Assembly: GCA_947627875.1 (NCBI GenBank)
Contig: CANQXS010000001.1
Location: 62,001 to 126,000, forward strand
Direction of reading: 5' to 3'
From: an uncultured Clostridia bacterium
GTDB taxonomy: Bacteria; Bacillota; Clostridia; Oscillospirales; Ruminococcaceae
Length of the DNA stretch: 64,000 bases
Below are positions 33,733 to 41,794 of this stretch, piece after piece (positions within the stretch are counted from its first letter, which is position 1; every line of letters begins with the position of its first letter). Position numbers and translations under genes: made by a program. The notes below the pieces were generated by a model. That model was given only the letters and a program-made list of their open reading frames with translations, did no database searches and was not told where the DNA came from.

Positions 33733-34416
33733 ATCACGGTTTATGTTGTATTGCTTGCGGTATTTGCCGCGTCATATCTCGTCGGAAGCCTGAATTCCGC
33801 AATAATAGTGACCTACCTTTTAAAGCGCAAGGATATTCGCGAATACGGCAGCTTTAACGCGGGTCTCACGAACGTCTACCGCTGCTTCGGAGCGTTCACC
33901 GCCGCCGTGACCCTTGTTATGGACCTGATGAAGGGCGTCGTCGTTATTTTCGGGACAAAAGCGGTATATTCGCTGCCGCTTTTCGGCGATTTCCCGCTCG
34001 ATTCCCTTTCGGTATGCATGATAAGCGCGCTCTTTGCGGTCCTCGGGCATTGTTTTCCGGTGTTCTACCGCTTCAAGGGCGGAAAGGGGATACTCCTTGC
34101 CGCGGTCTGTATGCTCCTTACCGACCCTGTGGTGTTCCTCTGCGTCGCGGTGCTGTTTGCGGTTATGGTTGCGACGACTAAATACATTTCCGTCGGCTCG
34201 CTCTCTGCCTGCATCGGCTACCCGACATTCACTCTTATCTGGCAGTACCTTTCAAACGCATTCTTCGGCGGGAGCTATGAAAATATCTGGCTCCACCTTT
34301 TAATAATCCTGCCGATGTTCCTTTTATGCTATCTTCGGCATTTTTCAAATATCCGCCACCTCTGGAGCGGCGACGAAAAGAAGTTTTATCTTCACAAAAA
34401 GGGCGAAAACGAGTAG
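33733..34416 (+). CDS. plsY: Glycerol-3-phosphate acyltransferase PlsY
   Basis: PlsY transfers the acyl group from acyl phosphate to glycerol-3-phosphate, the first step of phospholipid synthesis, in the membrane. Signatures are GSLNSA, GSFNAGLTNVYRCFG and GHCFPVFYRFKGGKGI among several hydrophobic helices. The start is uncertain. The frame is the same as der after its TAG, and the only ordinary start codon before the first helix is TTG 33751, 25 bases after AAAGGG. ATC 33733, 7 bases after AAAGGG, would give the expected N-terminus (ITVYVVLL...). I set the start at 33733 with a probable non-standard codon. Confidence 0.9.
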   Translation: MTVYVVLLAVFAASYLVGSLNSAIIVTYLLKRKDIREYGSFNAGLTNVYRCFGAFTAAVTLVMDLMKGVVVIFGTKAVYSLPLFGDFPLDSLSVCMISALFAVLGHCFPVFYRFKGGKGILLAAVCMLLTDPVVFLCVAVLFAVMVATTKYISVGSLSACIGYPTFTLIWQYLSNAFFGGSYENIWLHLLIILPMFLLCYLRHFSNIRHLWSGDEKKFYLHKKGENE

Positions 34417-34434
34417 CCCCGAAAGGAGTAAGCT

Positions 34435-35418
34435 ATGAACAGCATTGTTATCCTCGGCTCGGGGGGCTGGGGGCTCGCGCTCGCCTGCACCTGCGCGCGT
34501 CTCGGTCATAAGGTTACCGTCTGGAGCGCCTTTTCCGATGAGATCGACGCCATAAAGCGCACAGGCGAGCTCAAGGCAAAGCTCCCCGGCGTTCAGATAC
34601 CCAAGTCTGTCGGTCTCACGACGGATATCTCCTGCGTTGCCGGCGCCGATATAGTCCTCGTCGGGATCCCTTCGGCGTTTGTCCGCTCGGTCTGCGAGCA
34701 GGCTAAGCCGTTCGTAAGCCCCGAGAGCATTCTCGTCAGCACCGCTAAGGGTCTCGAGAGCCCTTCATTAAAGAGAATGAGCGAGATAATCTCCGAAACA
34801 TTCCCCGAGCACCGAATAGTCGTTATGAGCGGTCCTTCCCACGCCGAAGAGCTCGGTCTCGGAATACCCACCGCCGTCGCCGTCGCCTCTGAAGACATAA
34901 AGGCAGCCGAATTCATTCAGCGCGCCTTCTCCGACAACACTCTCAGGCTCTACGTCAACGGCGACGTCATCGGCTGCGAGATAGGCGGCGCGGTAAAGAA
35001 CGTAATAGCGCTCTGCTGCGGCGTTACCGACGGTCTCGGTCTCGGCGACAACACCAAAGCCGCCCTTATAACCCGCGGCTTAAGCGAGATAACCCGCCTC
35101 GGAGTCGCTTTAGGCGGCAAAAAGGAGACGTTTTCGGGTCTTGCGGGTCTCGGGGACCTCGTAGTCACCTGCACAAGCATTCATTCCCGCAACTACCGCG
35201 CCGGCGTTCTTATCGGAAAGGGAACCGCCCCCGAAGAGGCTGTCCGCCAGGTCGGAACCGTCGAGGGCTACGCCTGCGCAAAAGCCACTCTCGCTCTCGC
35301 CGAAAAATACGGCGTAAAAATGCCGATAACCGAAGAGATCAACCAGATACTGTTCAACGGTCAGCCCGCGCTCAACGGAATATCCGATCTTATGAGCCGC
35401 CCGATGGGCGCCGAATGA
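34435..35418 (+). CDS. gpsA: NAD(P)-dependent glycerol-3-phosphate dehydrogenase
   Basis: GpsA reduces dihydroxyacetone phosphate to sn-glycerol-3-phosphate, the substrate of the PlsY encoded just upstream. The 327-residue protein opens with the dinucleotide-binding motif ILGSGGWGLALA and contains SGPSHAEELGLG, GGAVKNVIALCCG and TFSGLAGLGDLVVTC. GAAAGGAG precedes the ATG. It ends the der-plsY-gpsA unit before a strong terminator. Confidence 0.97.
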   Translation: MNSIVILGSGGWGLALACTCARLGHKVTVWSAFSDEIDAIKRTGELKAKLPGVQIPKSVGLTTDISCVAGADIVLVGIPSAFVRSVCEQAKPFVSPESILVSTAKGLESPSLKRMSEIISETFPEHRIVVMSGPSHAEELGLGIPTAVAVASEDIKAAEFIQRAFSDNTLRLYVNGDVIGCEIGGAVKNVIALCCGVTDGLGLGDNTKAALITRGLSEITRLGVALGGKKETFSGLAGLGDLVVTCTSIHSRNYRAGVLIGKGTAPEEAVRQVGTVEGYACAKATLALAEKYGVKMPITEEINQILFNGQPALNGISDLMSRPMGAE

Positions 35419-35432
35419 TAATAAATGCGTCC

Positions 35433-35467
35433 TGCCCGGCGGTTTTTTCCGTTCGGGCAATTTTTTT
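35433..35467 (+). terminator. Terminator after gpsA
   Basis: TGCCCG..CGG (35433-35442) pairs with CCG..CGGGCA (35449-35459), followed by seven T. Confidence 0.9.
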
Positions 35468-35477
35468 AAAAACCGTC

Positions 35478-35506
35478 TTTACATTTTGCAGTTTTTAGTG
35501 TATTAT
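35478..35506 (+). promoter_or_regulatory. Promoter of pyrH
   Basis: TTTACA (35478-35483) and TATTAT (35501-35506) with a 17-base spacer, 40 bases before the pyrH start. Confidence 0.65.
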
Positions 35507-35546
35507 ATCTATGTAGGGAAAACCTTATGAAAGGAAATGTGATATT

Positions 35547-36251
35547 ATGGCTCCGACTTATAAAAGGGTCCTTTTAAAGCTCAGCGGCGAATCGCTCGCG
35601 GGCAGCAAGGGGACCGGTCTCGATTTCGAGGAGATAACCAAGATCTGCAAGGGCATCAAGAAGGCTTACGACGCCGGCGTCCAGATAGGAATAGTCGTCG
35701 GCGGAGGCAACTTCTGGCGCGGACGTTCGAGCGGCTCTATGGACCGCACCCGCGCCGACCACATAGGAATGCTCGCCACAGCTATGAACGCTCTTGCAGT
35801 AGCCGATGTTCTGGAATCTATGGGGATAGACGTCAGAGTCCAGACCTCTATCTTTATGCAGCAGGTCGCCGAGCCTTATATCAGGGCGAGGGCGGTAAGG
35901 CACCTCGAAAAGGGCAGAATAGTTATCTTCGGCTGCGGAACCGGCAACCCCTTCTTCTCGACCGATACAGCTTCCTCTCTGCGCGCCGCGGAAATCGAGG
36001 CTGACGTTATGCTCAAGGCGACTATGGTCGACGGCGTTTACGACAAAGACCCGCATAAATATGACGACGCCGTCAGGTATTCCACCCTTACCCTCGAAGA
36101 GGTCCTTGCCCAGCATCTCGGCGTTATGGACAGCACCGCCGCCGCCATGTGCGCCGACAATTCGATTCCGATAATCGTGTTCTCCATCGCCGACCCCGAC
36201 AATATCTACCGCGCCTGCATGGGAGAAGACGTCGGAACTCTCGTAAAATAA
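35547..36251 (+). CDS. pyrH: UMP kinase
   Basis: PyrH phosphorylates UMP to UDP and belongs to the amino acid kinase fold, unlike eukaryotic UMP kinases. The 234 residues contain [45 protein letters not shown] and the nucleotide segment DGVYDKDP. It has its own promoter and is followed after 40 bases by frr. The pair pyrH-frr ahead of uppS is typical for bacteria. Confidence 0.97.
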   Translation: MAPTYKRVLLKLSGESLAGSKGTGLDFEEITKICKGIKKAYDAGVQIGIVVGGGNFWRGRSSGSMDRTRADHIGMLATAMNALAVADVLESMGIDVRVQTSIFMQQVAEPYIRARAVRHLEKGRIVIFGCGTGNPFFSTDTASSLRAAEIEADVMLKATMVDGVYDKDPHKYDDAVRYSTLTLEEVLAQHLGVMDSTAAAMCADNSIPIIVFSIADPDNIYRACMGEDVGTLVK

Positions 36252-36291
36252 TTCAAGAAACATATTTTAATATCTGAAAGGAGCATTTAAA

Positions 36292-36846
36292 ATGAAAGAC
36301 GTACTGAATAACGCCAAGGAAAGAATGGAAAAGACAATGAAGGTCCTCGCATCGGACTTTGCGGCAATAAGGGCAGGAAGAGCCAATCCCGCCGTTTTGG
36401 ACCGCATTATGGTCGACTATTACGGGACTCCCACGCCTATCCAGCAGATGGCAGCCGTCTCGGTCTCCGACGCCCGCGTGCTCGTTATCCAGCCGTGGGA
36501 CAAATCCTCCCTCAAGTCCATCGAGAAGGCTATCCAGGCTTCCGACCTCGGCATCAACCCCTCTAACGACGGCTCGGTAATCCGCCTTACCTTCCCCCAG
36601 CTCACCGAGGAGCGCCGCAAGGAGCTTTCTAAGGAGATAAAGAAGCTCGGCGAGGAATCCAAGGTCGCAGTCCGCGCGATCCGCCGCGACTCCAACGAAA
36701 AAATCAAAAGTATGAAGAAAAACGGCGACCTCACCGAGGACGACGTTAAGGAATTCGACAAGGATATCCAGAAGCTGACCGACAAGTATGTCGCCAATAT
36801 CGACGACGCAGTCGCCGTAAAGGAAAAGGAGATCATGACCGTCTGA
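36292..36846 (+). CDS. frr: Ribosome recycling factor
   Basis: RRF, with EF-G, splits the post-termination ribosome. The 184-residue protein has the expected features: MEKTMKVLASDFAAIRAGRA, the VDYYGTPTPIQQMA loop in the small domain, and a long helical C-terminal part rich in Lys and Glu. GAAAGGAG precedes the ATG. It probably shares the pyrH transcript. Confidence 0.97.
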   Translation: MKDVLNNAKERMEKTMKVLASDFAAIRAGRANPAVLDRIMVDYYGTPTPIQQMAAVSVSDARVLVIQPWDKSSLKSIEKAIQASDLGINPSNDGSVIRLTFPQLTEERRKELSKEIKKLGEESKVAVRAIRRDSNEKIKSMKKNGDLTEDDVKEFDKDIQKLTDKYVANIDDAVAVKEKEIMTV

Positions 36847-36884
36847 CGCTATGACCGTTTTGCGGTCGGTCCCAAGGCTTCAGG

Positions 36885-36906
36885 CAGCCCCGGAAGGGGC
36901 TGTTTT
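36885..36906 (+). terminator. Weak terminator or mRNA hairpin after frr
   Basis: CAGCCCC (36885-36891) pairs with GGGGCTG (36896-36902), followed by only four T. A second hairpin GACCG/CGGTC lies near 36853-36867. Partial read-through into uppS is likely, since no clear promoter is seen before it. Confidence 0.5.
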
Positions 36907-36948
36907 GAAGTATGCTTTAACTCGCAAATTTTTTGAAGGAGCCTTTCT

Positions 36949-37671
36949 ATGTCTTTGAAAAACGACGGCAATGCCGTTCTCCCGCGCCATATAGCCTTTA
37001 TAATGGACGGCAACGGAAGGTGGGCGAAAAAGCGCGGTCTGCCTCGGACCGCCGGTCACCGCGAGGGCGCGAAAGCCCTCCGCCGCCTCATACGCGACCT
37101 CGACAATATGGGCATCGAATACGCTACCTTCTATGCCTTTTCCACCGAAAACTGGAAGCGCTCCGAAGAAGAGGTCTCGGCGCTTATGAAGCTTTTGGAG
37201 GAAAACCTCGACGACCTCGTCAACTACGAGAACGAGAATATCCGCCTGCGGTTCATCGGCGGCAGAGAGCGCCTCTCTCAGGTCCTGCGCGACAAAATGG
37301 AGGAAGCCGAGCGCCGCTCCCGCGACAAAACGGGGCTTACCGTGACTCTCGCGATAAATTACGGCGGCAGGGACGACATAGTAAGAGCCGCAAAAAAGGC
37401 TTCCGAGCTTATAAGAGACGGCTTTATGAAGCCCGACGACCTCACCGAGGAAACCTTTGAATCCCTTTTGCAGACCGAGGATATTCCTCCGGTCGACCTT
37501 ATGGTGCGCACAGGCGGCGAGCTGAGGCTTTCAAACTTCCTCACATGGCAGACAACCTATGCCGAGCTGTATTTTTGCGATACTCTTTGGTGCGACTTCG
37601 GCAGAAAAGACCTTGAAAAGGCAGTAGGCGAGTTCTCAAAGCGGAACCGCAGATTCGGAGATGCAAAATGA
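36949..37671 (+). CDS. uppS: Isoprenyl transferase (undecaprenyl diphosphate synthase)
   Basis: UppS extends farnesyl diphosphate with isopentenyl diphosphate to the C55 carrier used in peptidoglycan synthesis. The 240-residue protein has the cis-prenyltransferase motifs IAFIMDGNGRWAKKRG, TAGHREGAKAL, YATFYAFSTENWKR, INYGGRDDIV and LMVRTGGELRLSNFL. It follows GAAGGAG and overlaps cdsA by four bases. It begins a lipid, isoprenoid and envelope block that runs to polC. Confidence 0.97.
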   Translation: MSLKNDGNAVLPRHIAFIMDGNGRWAKKRGLPRTAGHREGAKALRRLIRDLDNMGIEYATFYAFSTENWKRSEEEVSALMKLLEENLDDLVNYENENIRLRFIGGRERLSQVLRDKMEEAERRSRDKTGLTVTLAINYGGRDDIVRAAKKASELIRDGFMKPDDLTEETFESLLQTEDIPPVDLMVRTGGELRLSNFLTWQTTYAELYFCDTLWCDFGRKDLEKAVGEFSKRNRRFGDAK

Positions 37672-38483
37672 AGACAAGAATAATATCCGGAGCGGTCGGG
37701 ATAGCGCTTTTGGCGGTATTGCTCCTTTTAAGAACGACCGTTGTATTCAACATAGCGCTCGCGCTCGTCGGAGTGCTTATGACTTATGAACTCCTTCGCG
37801 CCGAAAAGTTGGAGAAGGAATACGCGCTTTTGGCTGCGGGAGCCCTTTATTCCGCCGCCTGCGCGCTTTTTGCCTTATCCGAGGAGCACGGCGGCATAAT
37901 TCCGTATATTGCCGCAACTTTTGCATATATTGTTATCTGTCAGACCGTCCTGCTCGTCAGGCATAAGAGCATTCCCGCGGGCAAGTTCTTTATCTTTGAG
38001 GGATATAGCGCGATGTCGGTCGGCTGCCTCGCTTCTCTTGCCCAGATGGTCAGGCTCGCAGGTCCGAACAGCCTCGCGCCGATAATTATGACCTGCCTCG
38101 GAGCCTGGGTCGCCGACAGCGGAGCTTATTTCGCGGGGACCTTCTTAGGAAAGCATAAGCTCTGCCCCGAGATAAGCCCGAAAAAGACGGTTGAGGGGCT
38201 TATAGGCGGAGTTTTGGCAAACGCCGTGGTCTTTGCGGTAATTCCTCTTTTCCTCGACGTGAATCTGAGCGTACTGACGTTCGCCGCCTTTGCGCTTTTG
38301 GGCGTCTGCTGCTGCCTTCTGGGGCTTTTGGGCGACCTCACCGCTTCGCTCATAAAGCGCGACGCCGGAATAAAAGACTTCGGGAACATAATGCCGGGTC
38401 ACGGCGGTGCGGTCGACAGGTTCGACAGCCTTATTTACATAGCGCCGCTAATGCTTTTCATCACATATATGGGTATGATTTGA
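37668..38483 (+). CDS. cdsA: Phosphatidate cytidylyltransferase
   Basis: CdsA makes CDP-diacylglycerol, the branch-point precursor of phospholipids, in the membrane. The 271 residues form several hydrophobic helices and end with the family signature KRDAGIKDFGNIMPGHGGAVDRFDS. The segment GAYFAGTFLGKHKLCPEISPKKT is also typical. Its ATG overlaps the uppS stop; dxr starts 9 bases after it. Confidence 0.96.
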   Translation: MKTRIISGAVGIALLAVLLLLRTTVVFNIALALVGVLMTYELLRAEKLEKEYALLAAGALYSAACALFALSEEHGGIIPYIAATFAYIVICQTVLLVRHKSIPAGKFFIFEGYSAMSVGCLASLAQMVRLAGPNSLAPIIMTCLGAWVADSGAYFAGTFLGKHKLCPEISPKKTVEGLIGGVLANAVVFAVIPLFLDVNLSVLTFAAFALLGVCCCLLGLLGDLTASLIKRDAGIKDFGNIMPGHGGAVDRFDSLIYIAPLMLFITYMGMI

Positions 38484-38492
38484 GGTGAAGCT

Positions 38493-39644
38493 TTGAAAAC
38501 CGTTTCGATTTTAGGCTCTACCGGAGCCATAGGCGTTCAGGCGCTCGACGTCGTAAAAATGCACGGCTATAAAGTCGCCGCGCTCGCCGCAAAATCAAAT
38601 ATACATAAGCTCGCCGAGCAGATACGCGGGTTTATGCCGGAATACGCCTGCATCTACGACGAAAGTAAAGCCGACGAGCTCTATTCGCTCGTAAAGGATA
38701 CCGGCGTAAAGCTCCTCACCGGAATGGACGGGCTCTGTAAAGCCGCTTCGCTTGACAGCGCCGATCTCGTCCTTAACGGAGTTGTCGGAACGATAGGCTT
38801 AAAGCCTACTTTGGCGGCAATAGAGGCGGGAAAAGACCTCGCTCTCGCCAATAAAGAGGCTCTCGTCGCGGGCGGAGAACTCGTTATGGATTTCGTCAGG
38901 CGTAAAGGCATTAACCTTTACCCCGTCGACAGCGAACATTCCGCGATATTCCAGTGCCTTCAGGGCTCAAGAAGGCAGGACGTCAAAAAGATCCTCCTTA
39001 CCGCCTCGGGCGGACCTTTCTTCGGCAAGGGCAGGGAGGATATGCGCGGCGTTACCGTTGAGCAGGCGCTCGCCCACCCGACTTGGAAGATGGGCAAAAA
39101 GATAACCGTCGACTCCGCGACCCTTATGAACAAGGGTCTTGAATATATAGAAGCTATGAGGCTCTTCGGGGTCTCGGCAGATGAGATTGAAATAGTCATC
39201 CACCGCGAGAGCGTTATCCATTCCGCCGTCGAGTTCCGCGACGGAGCCGTTATAGCTCAGCTCGGCGTGCCGGATATGCGCATACCTATCCAGTATGCTC
39301 TGACGTATCCCGAGCGCCTCGAAAGCCCGACCGCGAGCCTTTCGCTCTCTGATTACGGCAAGCTCACCTTTTATAAGCCCGACTTCGAGGCGTTCGACTG
39401 CATAAAAACCGCTTTAAAGGCGGCTGCCTTGGGCGGGACCGCTCCCGCAGCTGTCAGCGGAGCCGACGAAGTCGCCGTAGGGCTGTTCTTAGAGGGTAAA
39501 ATCGGCTTTTTGGATATAGGCAAGCTCGTCAGCGGAGCGCTCGAACAGGCAGAGGTAAAGGAGATACGCTCTGTCTCCGACGTTTTGGAAGCCGTCGGAG
39601 CGGCAGGGGAATACGTCCTCGAAGCATACAAAAACGGTCTTTGA
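38493..39644 (+). CDS. dxr: 1-deoxy-D-xylulose-5-phosphate reductoisomerase
   Basis: Dxr converts DXP to methylerythritol phosphate with NADPH, the committed MEP pathway step. The 383-residue protein starts at TTG 38493 after GAGGTGAAG and shows ILGSTGAIGVQAL, ALANKEALVAGGELV, LYPVDSEHSAIFQCLQG, TASGGPFFG and HPTWKMGKKITVDSATLMNKG. Its neighbours and the ispG and ispE genes supply the same pathway. Confidence 0.97.
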   Translation: MKTVSILGSTGAIGVQALDVVKMHGYKVAALAAKSNIHKLAEQIRGFMPEYACIYDESKADELYSLVKDTGVKLLTGMDGLCKAASLDSADLVLNGVVGTIGLKPTLAAIEAGKDLALANKEALVAGGELVMDFVRRKGINLYPVDSEHSAIFQCLQGSRRQDVKKILLTASGGPFFGKGREDMRGVTVEQALAHPTWKMGKKITVDSATLMNKGLEYIEAMRLFGVSADEIEIVIHRESVIHSAVEFRDGAVIAQLGVPDMRIPIQYALTYPERLESPTASLSLSDYGKLTFYKPDFEAFDCIKTALKAAALGGTAPAAVSGADEVAVGLFLEGKIGFLDIGKLVSGALEQAEVKEIRSVSDVLEAVGAAGEYVLEAYKNGL

Positions 39645-39666
39645 TTTATGGAAATGTGGTGATCGC

Positions 39667-40722
39667 TTGACTGTTCTTTATATCATTGTGGCAATTTTAG
39701 TCTTCGGCGTGATAATTATTATCCACGAGGCGGGGCATTTCGCCGCTGCAAAAGCCTGCGGCGTAAGGGTGAACGAATTCGCCATCGGAATGGGTCCCAA
39801 GCTCATAAGCTGGGGCAAAGGGGAGACCAAATACGCCCTTCGGCTTCTGCCTATAGGCGGCTTCGTCTCGATGGAGGGCGAAGACTCCGATTCCGGCGAC
39901 CCGCGCGCCTTCGGCAAAAAGCCTGTCTGGAAGCGGCTGATAATCGTCTGCGCCGGGGCGGTCATGAACCTCGTTCTCGGCTTCGTGATACTTCTTATCG
40001 TCACCTCCTGCGGCGACGCCGTTACCTCTACCCGAGTTGCCGGCTTTTATGCCGACGATTCGCCCTCTCATCTCAGCGGGCTCGAGGAGGGGGACAGGAT
40101 AGTCAGGGTAAACGGTCTGCGCGTTTTCTGCGACACCGATATCTCCTACCAGTTCCAGCTCGACGCCGACCGCACCTTTGAAATGGAGGTTATCCGAGGC
40201 GGTCAGCGCGTAACGCTCCCTGCGGTGCATTTTGACGGAACCGACACCGACGACGGCACCTCCGGTCTTGTCATCGACTTTTACGTCGTCGGCGAAAAGG
40301 TCACCCCGCTGTCGGTAATAAGTTACTCGGGAAGAAAATTCGTCTCGGTCGCGAGAATGATCTGGCTCACGCTCTTCGACCTTCTGCGCGGAAGATACAC
40401 GATAAACGACCTCTCGGGTCCCGTCGGGATAGTCGGCGCAATAGGCGACGTCGTTGGCTCTACCTCTCAGGGAGTAGCCGTCGGCGAGATGATAATGAAC
40501 CTTATGTCGCTCGTCGTTTTCATAACGATAAACGTCGGAATATTCAACCTTCTGCCCATTCCCGCCCTCGACGGCGCGCGCGCGTTCTTCCTTATAATCG
40601 AGCTTATCCGCCGCAAGCCGATGAGAGCCGAGGTCGAGGGAACTATCCATTTCGTCGGGCTTATGCTCCTCTTCGGGCTGATGATAGTCGTAACCGTGCT
40701 CGATATTATGAAGCTGCTGTGA
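39667..40722 (+). CDS. rseP: Site-2 protease RseP-type intramembrane metalloprotease
   Basis: The 351-residue membrane protein has the zinc motif HEAGH in IIIHEAGHFAAAKACGVRV, a PDZ domain (about 120-200, around HLSGLEEGDRIVRVNG), and the third zinc ligand region NLLPIPALDGAR. Family members cleave membrane-bound anti-sigma factors and signal peptide remnants. The start is TTG 39667. Its place between dxr and ispG is the standard Firmicutes order. Confidence 0.95.
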   Translation: MTVLYIIVAILVFGVIIIIHEAGHFAAAKACGVRVNEFAIGMGPKLISWGKGETKYALRLLPIGGFVSMEGEDSDSGDPRAFGKKPVWKRLIIVCAGAVMNLVLGFVILLIVTSCGDAVTSTRVAGFYADDSPSHLSGLEEGDRIVRVNGLRVFCDTDISYQFQLDADRTFEMEVIRGGQRVTLPAVHFDGTDTDDGTSGLVIDFYVVGEKVTPLSVISYSGRKFVSVARMIWLTLFDLLRGRYTINDLSGPVGIVGAIGDVVGSTSQGVAVGEMIMNLMSLVVFITINVGIFNLLPIPALDGARAFFLIIELIRRKPMRAEVEGTIHFVGLMLLFGLMIVVTVLDIMKLL

Positions 40723-40732
40723 GGTAATATAA

Positions 40733-41770
40733 ATGCGAAAAGTAAAACCTGTAAAGCTGAAAAACCTTACGCTCGACGGCAAACATATCTACGTCCAGTC
40801 GATGCTCAACGTCCCCTCGGGAGACGTTTCGGGGAACGTAAGGCAGGCTAAGGCGCTCGAAGCCGCCGGATGCGAGATAATCCGCGTATCGATTCCCGAT
40901 ACAGCCGCCTTAGAGCTTATCCCCGCGATAAAAAACGAAATATCCGTCCCCCTCGTCGCCGATATTCACTTCGACTACAGGCTCGCTCTCGGAGCCGCCG
41001 AGCGGGGGATAGACAAAATAAGGATCAACCCCGGGAACATCGGCTCGCCCGAGCGGGTAAAGGCGGTTGCCGACGCCTGCAAAAAGCGCGGCATACCTAT
41101 CCGCATAGGCGTGAACAGCGGCTCGCTCGAAAAAGCCCTCCTCAAAAAATACGGCTCTCCCACCGCCGAAGCCCTCTGCGAGAGCGCGATGGGGGAGATA
41201 AGAGAGCTCGAGCGCTGCGATTTTGACGACATAGTGGTGTCGCTCAAGTCCTCCGACGTCCGCCGCACGATAGAAGCCTACCGCCTCATTTCCGAAATGA
41301 CCGACCACCCGCTCCACCTCGGCGTCACCGAAGCGGGTACATATAAGTCGGGGCTGATAAAGTCCGCAATAGGCATAGGCTCCCTTTTAGCCGACGGAAT
41401 CGGCGAGACTATCCGCGTCTCCCTTACCGACGACCCCGTCAAAGAGGTCGAAGCGGGCTACGACATACTTAAAGCCATCGGGCTCAAAAGGGGAGTAAAA
41501 ATCGTCTCCTGCCCGACCTGCGGGCGCACCCGTATCGACCTTATCTCCCTTGCGCATAAGGTCGAGGACGCCGTTAAAGACCTCAATAAAAACATCACCG
41601 TGGCGGTAATGGGCTGCGTCGTGAACGGTCCCGGAGAGGCTCGCGAAGCCGATATAGGGCTCGCGGGCGGCGACGGCTGCGCGGTCATCTTCAAAAAGGG
41701 AGAAATAATCGGAAAATTCGCCGAGGATGAGGCTCTCGGAGCTCTTCTCGGAGAGATTGAAAAACTCTGA
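40733..41770 (+). CDS. ispG: 4-hydroxy-3-methylbut-2-en-1-yl diphosphate synthase
   Basis: IspG (GcpE) reductively converts MEcPP to HMBPP with a [4Fe-4S] cluster. The 345 residues carry YVQSMLNVPSGD, VADIHFDYRLAL, KIRINPGNIG, and the cluster cysteines in CPTCGRTRID and MGCVVNGPGEAREAD. The motif MLNVPSGD replaces the more common MTNTDT, a difference I have not been able to assess. It is followed after 24 bases by polC. Confidence 0.96.
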   Translation: MRKVKPVKLKNLTLDGKHIYVQSMLNVPSGDVSGNVRQAKALEAAGCEIIRVSIPDTAALELIPAIKNEISVPLVADIHFDYRLALGAAERGIDKIRINPGNIGSPERVKAVADACKKRGIPIRIGVNSGSLEKALLKKYGSPTAEALCESAMGEIRELERCDFDDIVVSLKSSDVRRTIEAYRLISEMTDHPLHLGVTEAGTYKSGLIKSAIGIGSLLADGIGETIRVSLTDDPVKEVEAGYDILKAIGLKRGVKIVSCPTCGRTRIDLISLAHKVEDAVKDLNKNITVAVMGCVVNGPGEAREADIGLAGGDGCAVIFKKGEIIGKFAEDEALGALLGEIEKL

Positions 41771-41794
41771 CGTAATTCAAAGGCTGGTAAAACA

